From Streptomyces sp. NBC_00190 (GTDB lineage Bacteria > Actinomycetota > Actinomycetes > Streptomycetales > Streptomycetaceae), in NCBI RefSeq assembly GCF_036203305.1, contig NZ_CP108131.1:4030001-4094000 (forward strand): a stretch of DNA of 64,000 nt, read 5' to 3'. Positions 57,161-64,000 of this stretch are shown here, piece after piece. A model generated the notes under the pieces. That model searched no databases and was not told the DNA's origin. It saw nothing but the letters and a program-made list of their open reading frames with translations. Each line of letters starts with the position of its first letter. Position 1 is the first letter of the stretch. Both the position numbers and the translations under genes were made by a program.

Positions 57161-57778
57161 TCACAGGGGACGCAGCGCCGGCTCCTTGCGCGCAGCCCCC
57201 AGCAGCCGGTCCAGCGCCAGCTCCACGTCTTCCTTCCACGACAGCGTCGACCGCAGCTCCAGCCTCAACCGCGGATGCAACGGGTGGGGACGCACGGTCT
57301 TGAAGCCCACCGAGAGCAGATGGTCCGCCGGCAGGAGGCACGCCGGCCCTTCCCAACGCGCATCCCCGAACGCCTCGATGGCACGGAACCCCCGGCGCAG
57401 CAGGTCCTTCGCCACCGTCTGGACCATCACCCGCCCCAGCCCCTGCCCCTGGTACCCCGGCATGATCCAAGCGGTGATCAGCTGAACGGCATCCGGCGAG
57501 ACCGGACTGGTCGGAAACGCCGTTGCCCTCGGTACGTACGCGGGCGGCGCGTACAGCACGAACCCGACCGGGACCTCGTCCACGTAGACCACACGGCCGC
57601 ACGATCCCCACTCCAGGAGGACGGCGGAGATCCAGGCCTCTTTCTCCAGCGCCGGCGTACCCGCCTTCACGGCGGCCTCACCGCTGACCGGATCCAGCTC
57701 CCAGAACACACAGGACCGGCAACGACGGGGCAGGTCCTGGAGGTTGTCCAGCGTGAGCGGTACCAGCCGACGACCCAT
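57161..57778 (-). CDS. GNAT-family acetyltransferase
   Basis: 205 residues. The acetyl-CoA loop is QGQGLGRVMVQTV. The start MGRRLVPLTLDNLQDLPRRCRSCVFWELD has a Cys pair (CRSC). Substrate unknown; conserved between trxA and parB in Streptomyces. It is separated from the upstream parB by a hairpin, so it has its own promoter. Confidence 0.88.
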   Translation of the reverse strand: MGRRLVPLTLDNLQDLPRRCRSCVFWELDPVSGEAAVKAGTPALEKEAWISAVLLEWGSCGRVVYVDEVPVGFVLYAPPAYVPRATAFPTSPVSPDAVQLITAWIMPGYQGQGLGRVMVQTVAKDLLRRGFRAIEAFGDARWEGPACLLPADHLLSVGFKTVRPHPLHPRLRLELRSTLSWKEDVELALDRLLGAARKEPALRPL

Positions 57779-57830
57779 GGAGGCATCGTATCCACTGGCC
57801 CCCGCTCTTTCGACAGCAGCAACACGGCGA

Positions 57831-57872
57831 AGGGGCGGACCGCGACGGTGGGAACCGCCACGATCCGCCCCT
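57831..57872 (-). terminator. Terminator after parB
   Basis: AGGGGCGGA (57831-57839) pairs with TCCGCCCCT (57864-57872), with further pairing inside; 15 bp downstream of the parB stop. Confidence 0.7.
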
Positions 57873-57886
57873 CGGCGGCTGCGGGA

Positions 57887-58975
57887 TCACTCCCCCGACA
57901 GCCCCTGCTCCAGAACGCGGCCCTCACCCGGCGCCAGCGTCCCCAGAATCCGCTCCAGATCCTCCATCGACGCGAACTCGACGGTGATCTTGCCCTTCTT
58001 CTGGCCCAGATCCACCTTCACCCGCGTCTCGAACCGGTCCGACAGCCGCGTCGCCAGCTCGCTGAGCGCCGGAGCTACCCGGGTACCCGCACGCGGGCCC
58101 TTCGGCTTCGCCACACTCGCCGGATCCGAATCCATCAGCTTGACGATCTCCTCGACCGCCCGCACCGACAGCCCCTCGGCCACGATCCGGTGCGCCAGCC
58201 GGTCCTGCTGCTCGGTGTCCTCCACCGACAGCAGCGCCCGCGCATGTCCCGCCGACAGCACTCCGGCCGCCACCCGACGCTGTACGGGAGCCGACAGGTT
58301 CAGCAGCCGCAGGGTATTCGTCACCTGCGGACGCGAGCGACCGATCCGGTCCGCCAGCTGGTCATGCGTGCAGTTGAAGTCCTGCAGCAGCTGGTCGTAC
58401 GCCGCCGCCTCCTCCAGCGGGTTCAGCTGAGCCCGGTGCAGGTTCTCCAGCAGCGCGTCCAGCAGCAGCTTGTCGTCGTCCGTCGCCCGGATGATCGCCG
58501 GAATGTTCTCCAGACCGGCCTCCCGGCAGGCCCGCCAGCGCCGCTCACCCATGATCAGCTCATAGCGGCCGGGCGACGACTGCCGCACCACCACCGGCTG
58601 GAGCAGACCCACCTCCTGGATGGAGGTCACCAGCTCGGCGAGCGCGTCCTCGTCGAACACCTCGCGCGGCTGCCGCGGGTTCGGCGTGATCGCGTCCATC
58701 GGAAGCTCCGCGAACGTCGCTCCCGCCACCACATTGGTCTCCGGCGCCGCCGGCACCGGCTCCTCCACCGGCGCGACGACGGATGTTTCACGTGAAACAT
58801 CCGCCTGCGTCAGCGAAGCCAGCTTCGCCGCCGCGATCCCACGCTCCGAGGTCAACACCGGCACCGCCGCCGGAGACGTCGACCCGGCAGCGATCACCGG
58901 CGGCGTCTTCTCCTGCGGCGCAGCGGGAATCAGCGCACCGAGCCCTCGTCCCAGACCTCTACGTCGCTCGCTCAC
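57887..58975 (-). CDS. parB: Chromosome partitioning protein ParB
   Basis: 362 residues, starting in the parA stop (ATGA). The CTPase/box II segment is [16 protein letters not shown] and the helix-turn-helix is in [22 protein letters not shown]; the C-terminal dimerisation domain starts near 290. It binds the parS sites in this window and spreads to form the segrosome. Residues 60-64 (VSRET) come from an internal parS site. Confidence 0.97.
   Translation of the reverse strand: MSERRRGLGRGLGALIPAAPQEKTPPVIAAGSTSPAAVPVLTSERGIAAAKLASLTQADVSRETSVVAPVEEPVPAAPETNVVAGATFAELPMDAITPNPRQPREVFDEDALAELVTSIQEVGLLQPVVVRQSSPGRYELIMGERRWRACREAGLENIPAIIRATDDDKLLLDALLENLHRAQLNPLEEAAAYDQLLQDFNCTHDQLADRIGRSRPQVTNTLRLLNLSAPVQRRVAAGVLSAGHARALLSVEDTEQQDRLAHRIVAEGLSVRAVEEIVKLMDSDPASVAKPKGPRAGTRVAPALSELATRLSDRFETRVKVDLGQKKGKITVEFASMEDLERILGTLAPGEGRVLEQGLSGE
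58785..58798. other. parS: parS site 8 (inside parB)
   Basis: Perfect GTTTCACGTGAAAC in the linker-coding part of parB, in frame as Val60-Ser-Arg-Glu-Thr64. Confidence 0.95.
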
Positions 58976-60057
58976 TGGATCCCCTCCGCCGCACTCTGCG
59001 TGCTGTTCATGCCCGCGCCCAGATGGGCCTGCTGGGCGTCGTACTGCATCCCCACCCCTCGGAACGCGATCTCACGCGCCGCCTCCAGATAGGAGAGGGA
59101 ACCACTGGACCCCGGATCGTACGTGAGTACCGTCTGCCCATAGCTCGGCGCCTCGGAAATACGCACCGATCGCGGAATGCTCGTCCGCAGCACCTCCTTG
59201 CCGAAGTGGCTGCGCACCTCCTCCGCCACCTGCGAGGCCAGCCGGGTCCTGCCGTCGTACATCGTCAGCAGGATCGTCGACACATGCAGCGTCGGGTTCA
59301 GATGGGCCCGCACCAGATCGACATTGCGCAGCAGCTGACCCAGACCCTCCAGCGCGTAGTACTCGCACTGGATCGGGATCAACACCTCCGCTCCGGCCAC
59401 CAGGGCGTTCACCGTCAGCAGCCCGAGCGACGGAGGGCAGTCGATCAGGATGTAGTCGAGCGGCTGCTCGTACGCCTGGATCGCCCGCTGCAGCCTGCTC
59501 TCCCGGGCCACCAGCGACACCAGCTCGATCTCCGCACCTGCCAGGTCGATCGTGGCCGGAGCACAGAAGAGCCCCTCCACATCCGCCACGGGCTGGACGA
59601 CCTCCAGCAGGGGGCGGCTGTCCACCAGCACGTCGTAGATCGACGGCACGTCCGCGTGGTGGTCGATACCCAGCGCCGTCGAGGCATTGCCCTGCGGGTC
59701 GAGGTCGACCACCAGGACCCGCGCCCCGTGCAGTGCCAGCGAGGCCGCCAGATTCACGGTCGTCGTGGTCTTACCCACGCCGCCCTTCTGGTTGGCGACC
59801 ACGATGACCCGGGTCTGCTCCGGCCGGGGCAGACCCTGGCCGGCACGCCCCAGGGCCTCGACGGCCAGCTGGGCGGCTCGGCCGATGGGGGTGTCGTTGT
59901 CTACAAGGGGGGTCGATGTTTCACGTGAAACATCCTCGCCCGCCGATTCAGAGCGGGGACCGGGGACCGGGTCGGCCATCGGCCCCGCGAGGTTGGCGTC
60001 GGACCGCACGGTGTCACTCTCCTCGACATCAGGCTCGCGATGAACAGAGCCTGCCAT
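58972..60057 (-). CDS. parA: Chromosome partitioning ATPase ParA
   Basis: 361 residues from ATG 60057 ([13 protein letters not shown]), the start that matches the length of known Streptomyces ParA; an in-frame GTG at 60219 would add 54 residues but has no ribosome binding site and falls on a parS. The deviant Walker A is [17 protein letters not shown], with [13 protein letters not shown] and [13 protein letters not shown] following. N-terminal ~60 residues are disordered. ATPase gradient partner of ParB; needed for sporulation septum segregation. Confidence 0.95.
   Translation of the reverse strand: MAGSVHREPDVEESDTVRSDANLAGPMADPVPGPRSESAGEDVSRETSTPLVDNDTPIGRAAQLAVEALGRAGQGLPRPEQTRVIVVANQKGGVGKTTTTVNLAASLALHGARVLVVDLDPQGNASTALGIDHHADVPSIYDVLVDSRPLLEVVQPVADVEGLFCAPATIDLAGAEIELVSLVARESRLQRAIQAYEQPLDYILIDCPPSLGLLTVNALVAGAEVLIPIQCEYYALEGLGQLLRNVDLVRAHLNPTLHVSTILLTMYDGRTRLASQVAEEVRSHFGKEVLRTSIPRSVRISEAPSYGQTVLTYDPGSSGSLSYLEAAREIAFRGVGMQYDAQQAHLGAGMNSTQSAAEGIQ
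59918..59931. other. parS: parS site 9 (inside parA)
   Basis: Perfect GTTTCACGTGAAAC, in frame as Val43-Ser-Arg-Glu-Thr47 in the disordered N-terminal part of ParA. Confidence 0.95.
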
Positions 60058-60322
60058 GTCACCCGGGTCGCGAACCAGCGGGGCCCGTACTCCTGTGGAT
60101 GAATCCACCGATGTGGACAACTCCGTCCCCCCTTCGTGCTTGCGGTGACGGGGGGACGCGGCCGCACGACCGCGGCTGATGATTCCGTGCAGCAGAGAGC
60201 GACGTTTCACGTGAAACACGATGCCGGGACGGAGTCACCAGGCCGCTACGACACTCCGAAATCCATACCTATAGGGCCCAACACACCCTAAATCTCCGCA
60301 GGAAACGCCGACTGTCGGCGCC
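60058..60322 (-). promoter_or_regulatory. parAB promoter region with DnaA boxes
   Basis: Gap of 265 bp between rsmG and parA. It has a perfect DnaA box (TGTGGACAA, 60112-60120) and a close one (TGTGGATGA, 60094-60102), 37-63 bp before the parA ATG, plus a parS at 60204-60217 and a small hairpin after rsmG (CGCCGAC-T-GTCGGCG near 60305). Confidence 0.6.
60204..60217. other. parS: parS site 10 (upstream of parA)
   Basis: Perfect GTTTCACGTGAAAC, 147 bp upstream of the chosen parA start, so ParB could repress parAB here. Confidence 0.94.
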
Positions 60323-61039
60323 TCAGCGGCGCCGACGTGTACGGCTGGTCCGCGCAGCCTTAGCCCGCTTGGCCGCGAACCTCACCCCACCGGGGCTCTC
60401 TCCGACCTCGACCCGCACCACTGTCGACAGCGGGTCCACCACGCCCTCGCCCACCTGCAGCACCGAGGTCTTCACCACACCGAGCTTCGTCAGTGCCGTC
60501 TTCGCCGACACCAGCTCCTCCTCGGCGGTATCGCCCTTGAGCGCCAGCATCTCTCCGTACGGACGCAGCAGGGGCACGCCCCAGCCGGCCAGCCGGTCCA
60601 GCGGAGCCACCGCGCGGGCCGTCACCACGTGCACCGGCTGCAGCTTGCCGAGAACCTCCTCGGCCCGACCGCGCACCACCGTGACGTGGTCCAGGCCCAG
60701 CAGCTCCACGACCTCCTGGAGGAAGGTCGTCCGCCGCAGTAGCGGCTCAAGCAGCGTGATCTTCAGATCCCGCCGCACCAGCGCCAGCGGGATTCCGGGC
60801 AGACCCGCACCCGAACCCACGTCGCACACGGTGACGCCCTGCGGCACCACCTCCGACAGCACGGCGCAGTTCAGCAGATGCCGCTCCCACAGCCGCGGAA
60901 CCTCACGCGGCCCGATCAGGCCGCGCTTGACTCCCGCATCGGCCAGCAGCTCCGCGTACCGCACAGCTTCCGGGAAAAACTCACCGAACACCGCGCGCGC
61001 CTCTTCAGGCGCCGGGGGAAGCTCAGCTGCCTCCGTCAC
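60323..61039 (-). CDS. rsmG: 16S rRNA (guanine527-N7)-methyltransferase RsmG
   Basis: 238 residues (GidB). SAM motif CDVGSGAGLPGIPLAL and later ARAVAPLDRLAGW. Loss of this enzyme gives low-level streptomycin resistance in Streptomyces. The Arg/Lys-rich tail (AAKRAKAARTSRTRRRR) is typical. Separated from jag by a terminator, so it has its own promoter. Confidence 0.96.
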   Translation of the reverse strand: MTEAAELPPAPEEARAVFGEFFPEAVRYAELLADAGVKRGLIGPREVPRLWERHLLNCAVLSEVVPQGVTVCDVGSGAGLPGIPLALVRRDLKITLLEPLLRRTTFLQEVVELLGLDHVTVVRGRAEEVLGKLQPVHVVTARAVAPLDRLAGWGVPLLRPYGEMLALKGDTAEEELVSAKTALTKLGVVKTSVLQVGEGVVDPLSTVVRVEVGESPGGVRFAAKRAKAARTSRTRRRR

Positions 61040-61125
61040 GGGGACCGTCCCTTCCGTACCGCATGGTTCTGAAGAACCACGTCTTCAAAATGGCGCGTCG
61101 TTCACATGCCAGGCTGACAAACATC

Positions 61126-61152
61126 GGCCCCGTCTGCGACACAGACGGGGCC
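61126..61152 (-). terminator. Terminator between jag and rsmG
   Basis: GGCCCCGTCTG (61126-61136) pairs with CAGACGGGGCC (61142-61152), 18 bp after the jag stop. Confidence 0.85.
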
Positions 61153-61170
61153 GAACACTCGCACTACAGG

Positions 61171-61683
61171 TCAGGCCGGGAGCACAACGACGAAGCGCTG
61201 CGGCTCCTCGCCCTCGGACTCGCTCTTCAGACCCGCGGCCGCCACGGCGTCGTGGACGACCTTCCGCTCGAACGGGGTCATCGGGGCCAGCTTCAGCGGC
61301 TCGCCGGACGCCTTCACGTCCGCCGCCGCCTGAGCGCCCAGCGCCGCCAGCTCCTCACGCTTCTTCGCGCGGAACCCGGCGATGTCCAGCATCAGCCGGC
61401 TGCGGTCCCCGGTCTCCCGGTGCACGGCGAGGCGGGTCAGCTCCTGCAGAGCCTCCAGAACCTCACCGTCGCGGCCCACGAGCTTCTGCAGGTCGCGGCT
61501 GGCGGAGTCACTGACGATCGACACCGCGGCCCGGTCGGCCTCGACGTCCATGTCGATGTCGCCGTCGAGGTCGGCGATGTCCAGCAGACCCTCAAGGTAG
61601 TCGGCCGCGATCTCACCCTCCTGCTCGAGGCGGGTCAGGGTGTCGCCACTCTCAGCGGCGGCGGTGGTGGTGCCTTCCGTCAC
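61171..61683 (-). CDS. jag: Jag/KhpB-type RNA-binding protein
   Basis: 170 residues with a KH domain (KLVGRDGEVLEALQELTRLAV) and a C-terminal R3H domain (RSRLMLDIAGFRAKKREELAAL). No N-terminal Jag domain, as in actinobacteria. RNA-binding regulator of envelope growth in other bacteria. Follows yidC by 15 bp. Confidence 0.93.
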   Translation of the reverse strand: MTEGTTTAAAESGDTLTRLEQEGEIAADYLEGLLDIADLDGDIDMDVEADRAAVSIVSDSASRDLQKLVGRDGEVLEALQELTRLAVHRETGDRSRLMLDIAGFRAKKREELAALGAQAAADVKASGEPLKLAPMTPFERKVVHDAVAAAGLKSESEGEEPQRFVVVLPA

Positions 61684-61698
61684 GGGAGGGACTCCTTC

Positions 61699-62805
61699 TT
61701 ACTTCTTGGAGGGCTTGCTGGGGGGCGTCTGACGCTTCGACTTCGACTGCCGCTTGGGCTGCTGCCGCTTCGTGGCGACACCGCCGCTCGCCGCGTCCGC
61801 GTCGGCCGTGGCTTCAGAACTCTTGATCACCGAGCCGTCCGTCTGAGCGGCCATGCCCTGCTTGGTCAGCGCGGTGATGAACTTGCGCTCGTTGTCGTTG
61901 CGGTCTGGGCCCTTGGCCACGATCGCCGCGACGATCTTCTTCTTGCCCCGGCCCTTGACCTCACCGTGCGAGCTGACGTGCTTCAGCAGGCGCGTCAGGT
62001 ACTGGTCCTGAGCCTTGCTGCCCGGCGTCGGGTTCTGGTTGATCACGTACATCTGCTGGCCCATGGTCCACAGGTTCGTGGTCAGCCAGTAGACGAGAAC
62101 ACCGACGGGGAAGTTGATGCCCATGACCGCGAAGATCACGGGGAAGATGTACATCAGCATCTTCTGCTGCTGCATGAACGGCGTCTTGACCGACAGGTCG
62201 ACGTTCTTCTGCATCAGCTGACGCTGGGTGTAGAACTGCGACAGCGACATCAGGACGATCATGATGGCGGTGACGACACGCACATCGGTGATCGAGGCGC
62301 CCAGGGAAGCGGCCTTCTCGGCACTGTCAGTGAACTTCGCGGCCAGCGGCGCCCCGAAGATGTGCGCCTGACGCGCGCTCTCCAGCAGCGACTGGTTGAT
62401 GACGCCGATGGTCTTCCCGTTGGCGATGGCCGACAGCACGCTGTAAAGCGCGAAGAAGAACGGGGACTGCGCCAGGATGGGAAGGCACGAGGAGAGCGGG
62501 TTGGTACCCGTCTCCTTGTACAGCTTCATCATCTCTTCGGACTGACGCTGCTTGTCGTTCTTGTAGCGCTCCTGGATCGCCTTCATCTTCGGCTGGAGCG
62601 CCTGCATACCGCGCGTCGCCTTGATCTGCTTCACGAAGAGCGGGATCAGGCAGATACGGATCAAGACCACCAGGGACACGATCGACAGGCCCCAGGCCCA
62701 CCCGGTGTCCGGGCCGAAAATCGCGCCGTACAGCGAGTGGAACTGGACGATGACCCACGAGACGGGCGTGGTGATAAAGCTGAACAGATTGGCAATCGTG
62801 TCCAC
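61699..62805 (-). CDS. yidC: Membrane protein insertase YidC
   Basis: 368 residues from a GTG just after the yidD stop. Five hydrophobic helices in the 60-kDa inner-membrane protein family pattern, with the [21 protein letters not shown] segment carrying the groove Arg, and [23 protein letters not shown]. Long Lys/Arg-rich C-terminal tail that contacts ribosomes. No large periplasmic domain. Confidence 0.96.
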   Translation of the reverse strand: MDTIANLFSFITTPVSWVIVQFHSLYGAIFGPDTGWAWGLSIVSLVVLIRICLIPLFVKQIKATRGMQALQPKMKAIQERYKNDKQRQSEEMMKLYKETGTNPLSSCLPILAQSPFFFALYSVLSAIANGKTIGVINQSLLESARQAHIFGAPLAAKFTDSAEKAASLGASITDVRVVTAIMIVLMSLSQFYTQRQLMQKNVDLSVKTPFMQQQKMLMYIFPVIFAVMGINFPVGVLVYWLTTNLWTMGQQMYVINQNPTPGSKAQDQYLTRLLKHVSSHGEVKGRGKKKIVAAIVAKGPDRNDNERKFITALTKQGMAAQTDGSVIKSSEATADADAASGGVATKRQQPKRQSKSKRQTPPSKPSKK

Positions 62806-62808
62806 TAA

Positions 62809-63090
62809 TCAGGCTCCTTGAGCATTGCGAGATCTACGCAACGCACTGCGCAGCTGCTCGTGCCAACGCGGGCGTTTACGGGGTGGGACATGGTCCACGC
62901 CACCGGGGGACCACGGATTGCACCGCAGGATCCGCCAGGCGGTCAGGACCGTCCCCTTGACCGCACCATGCCGGTCGATGGCCGTGTATCCGTAGTGCGA
63001 GCACGACGGGTAATAGCGGCACACCGGCCCGAGCAGCGGACTGATCGTCCACTGGTACAGCTTGATCAAAGCGAGCAGCGGGTACTTCAT
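62809..63090 (-). CDS. yidD: Membrane protein insertion efficiency factor YidD
   Basis: 93 residues with the family signature [15 protein letters not shown] and [16 protein letters not shown]. Overlaps the rnpA stop by 4 bases (ATGA). Confidence 0.96.
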   Translation of the reverse strand: MKYPLLALIKLYQWTISPLLGPVCRYYPSCSHYGYTAIDRHGAVKGTVLTAWRILRCNPWSPGGVDHVPPRKRPRWHEQLRSALRRSRNAQGA

Positions 63091-63461
63091 CGAGCCACGC
63101 CTCCCAGGAGCCGCACCAGAGCGGCATCCAGGTCCCGGGCCAGCTCGTCGGGGCCGGCATCACCCGCTCCGGGCAACGCACGTACCACCACCAGGCTACC
63201 GGCGGGCAGCTGAGACAGCCGCTCCCGGACCAGATGGCGCAGACGGCGCTTCACCCGGTTACGTATGACGGCGTTGCCGACAGCCTTGCTGACGACGAAA
63301 CCCGCACGCGTCGAGGGATCGATCTCCCCCGGCTCGTGCGGGTCCGTTGCACCGCTTGTACGTAGGTGGACGACGAGGAGTGGGCGACCGGCCCGACGTC
63401 CTCGACGTACCGCGCTCGCGAAGTCCTCGCGCCGCCTCAGCCGATTTTCGGGAGACAGCAC
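63087..63461 (-). CDS. rnpA: Ribonuclease P protein component
   Basis: 124 residues from the GTG at 63461 ([14 protein letters not shown]), the usual start; upstream in-frame codons are not supported. The RNR motif [22 protein letters not shown] contacts the RNA. Protein cofactor for tRNA 5' maturation. Confidence 0.94.
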   Translation of the reverse strand: MLSPENRLRRREDFASAVRRGRRAGRPLLVVHLRTSGATDPHEPGEIDPSTRAGFVVSKAVGNAVIRNRVKRRLRHLVRERLSQLPAGSLVVVRALPGAGDAGPDELARDLDAALVRLLGGVAR

Positions 63462-63483
63462 GACGTCACGACCTGCGTGCTTG

Positions 63484-63621
63484 TTACGCGGAAAGGGCGG
63501 CGCGGCCCTTGCCACGACGGTTCGCGAGGATCGCGCGACCGGCACGGGTACGCATCCGCAGGCGGAAGCCGTGGGTCTTGGCGCGACGGCGGTTGTTCGG
63601 CTGGAAGGTGCGCTTGCTCAC
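63484..63621 (-). CDS. rpmH: 50S ribosomal protein bL34
   Basis: 45 residues from a GTG with GGAG in front: [19 protein letters not shown], ending in [12 protein letters not shown]. First gene of the rpmH-rnpA-yidD-yidC-jag operon that faces away from dnaA. Confidence 0.97.
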   Translation of the reverse strand: MSKRTFQPNNRRRAKTHGFRLRMRTRAGRAILANRRGKGRAALSA

Positions 63622-63976
63622 TCGGGGGCTCCAGAGAATGAATCGTTGTGGCGGGACATCGCCTGGCTGTCACCGTGCGCCCACGAGGAAACTCGCGTGT
63701 TCGCCCGAGTGGCACCGCTAAACGATCACTAACAGTGATCTTCGCCCATCGGTAGGCAGGCGGCAGCAGCCATCGACAACTCGACCTCGTTACGGTACGC
63801 GCGGCTACGCCATCCGGTCAAACCGAGGCGATGCTGCCCCACACTGTGCACAGGCTGTGGACAACGACTTGAACCGTACCCGCTGGCCTGACTACCGTTG
63901 TCTGATCCCGGATTTTTCGTCCCGACCGTCCCAAAGAACCACACATTCGTGGGACCCCTGTGAGAGAGCGTGCTCT
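63622..63976. promoter_or_regulatory. rpmH / dnaA divergent promoter region
   Basis: 355-bp gap without a gene. It has a perfect DnaA box (TGTGGACAA, 63856-63864), then a probable dnaA promoter TTGAAC (63869-63874), an 18-base spacer and TACCGT (63893-63898), about 80 bases before the dnaA start. The box just before the -35 fits DnaA autoregulation as known in Streptomyces. Confidence 0.72.
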
Positions 63977-64000
63977 GTGGCTGACGTACCTGCCGATCTT
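63977..64000 (+). CDS. dnaA: Chromosomal replication initiator DnaA, first 8 codons
   Basis: GTG start at 63977 encodes MADVPADL, the known N-terminus of Streptomyces DnaA; the rest is beyond the window. TGAGAGAG upstream is a weak ribosome binding site. Confidence 0.94.

Noticed and set aside
58783..60179. Plus-strand frames beginning MFHVKH
   Set aside because: The start is the parS palindrome read on the opposite strand (ATGTTTCACGTG); the frames overlap parA and parB and have no homology.
60058..60219. Longer parA from a GTG at 60219
   Set aside because: No ribosome binding site, start lies in a parS, and the 54 extra residues are not part of the ParA family; the ATG at 60057 is favoured.
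63622..63976. Chromosome origin (oriC)
   Set aside because: Only one perfect DnaA box; Streptomyces oriC has many boxes and lies between dnaA and dnaN, beyond the right edge.

Overview
The window is high-GC actinobacterial DNA and almost certainly part of the oriC-proximal core of a Streptomyces chromosome. Supporting signs are GTG starts, Streptomyces-type parS sites (GTTTCACGTGAAAC), the sporulation pair ssgA/ssgR, a Rex-box cydABDC operon, a split MurJ/pseudokinase module and the order rpmH-rnpA-yidD-yidC-jag-rsmG-parA-parB that reads away from dnaA. The last 24 bases are the first codons of dnaA, so oriC itself, normally between dnaA and dnaN, lies just beyond the right edge. No tRNA, rRNA, insertion sequence, prophage or CRISPR array was recognised.

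Layout, left to right. (1) 1-4.7 kb: the cytochrome bd oxidase operon cydA-cydB-cydDC (minus; cydDC runs off the left edge) behind a perfect Rex operator. (2) 4.7-10.2 kb: a cyclophilin-fold protein, an HisC-type aminotransferase, a LacI regulator, a PPP-like phosphatase and a two-helix membrane protein. (3) 10.2-14.4 kb: the most accessory-looking part, two paralogous secreted collagen-like proteins that flank a TPR-containing family 2 glycosyltransferase. (4) 14.5-20.3 kb: thiC under a TPP riboswitch, a YibE/F membrane protein, ssgA and its regulator ssgR, and small proteins. (5) 20.4-30.2 kb: metabolic and accessory genes (tyrosine phosphatase/PLP lyase pair, LysR, NUDIX, flavohemoprotein, HAD phosphatase, acetyltransferases, winged-helix protein, serine hydrolase). 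(6) 30.2-35.3 kb: dnaB, a MATE transporter and the rpsF-ssb-rpsR-rplI operon. (7) 35.5-47.4 kb: cell wall and lipid genes (FemX-like transferase, alanine-racemase-fold protein, GT87 protein, bifunctional PBP), a PadR regulator, inositol phosphate synthase, an MFS protein and the CCA/poly(A) nucleotidyltransferase. (8) 47.5-57.1 kb: a co-directional block with a DUF6049-type protein, murJ, a pseudokinase, an ECF sigma factor and its ZAS anti-sigma factor, trxB and trxA. (9) 57.1-64 kb: parB, parA, rsmG, jag, yidC, yidD, rnpA, rpmH and the start of dnaA.

Segregation theme. Ten perfect 14-bp parS sites are scattered over the window. They sit in gaps, in or next to convergent terminators, on a start codon (cydDC), and inside the coding sequences of parA, parB and the anti-sigma factor, where all three are read in the same frame as Val-Ser-Arg-Glu-Thr. 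DnaA-box-like sequences (TGTGGACAA and close variants) lie upstream of dnaA, dnaB and parA, which suggests coordination of initiation, helicase supply and segregation.

The best candidate for an undescribed system is the collagen-like pair with its glycosyltransferase. The two proteins share a signal peptide, Cys-flanked Gly-X-Y stretches rich in Gly-Ala-Thr, a homologous C-terminal domain and a conserved upstream inverted repeat. By analogy with threonine-glycosylated collagen-like surface proteins of other bacteria, the glycosyltransferase between them may modify them; this is inference. All coordinates and motifs were read by eye, and start codons were chosen from ribosome binding sites and remembered family lengths.
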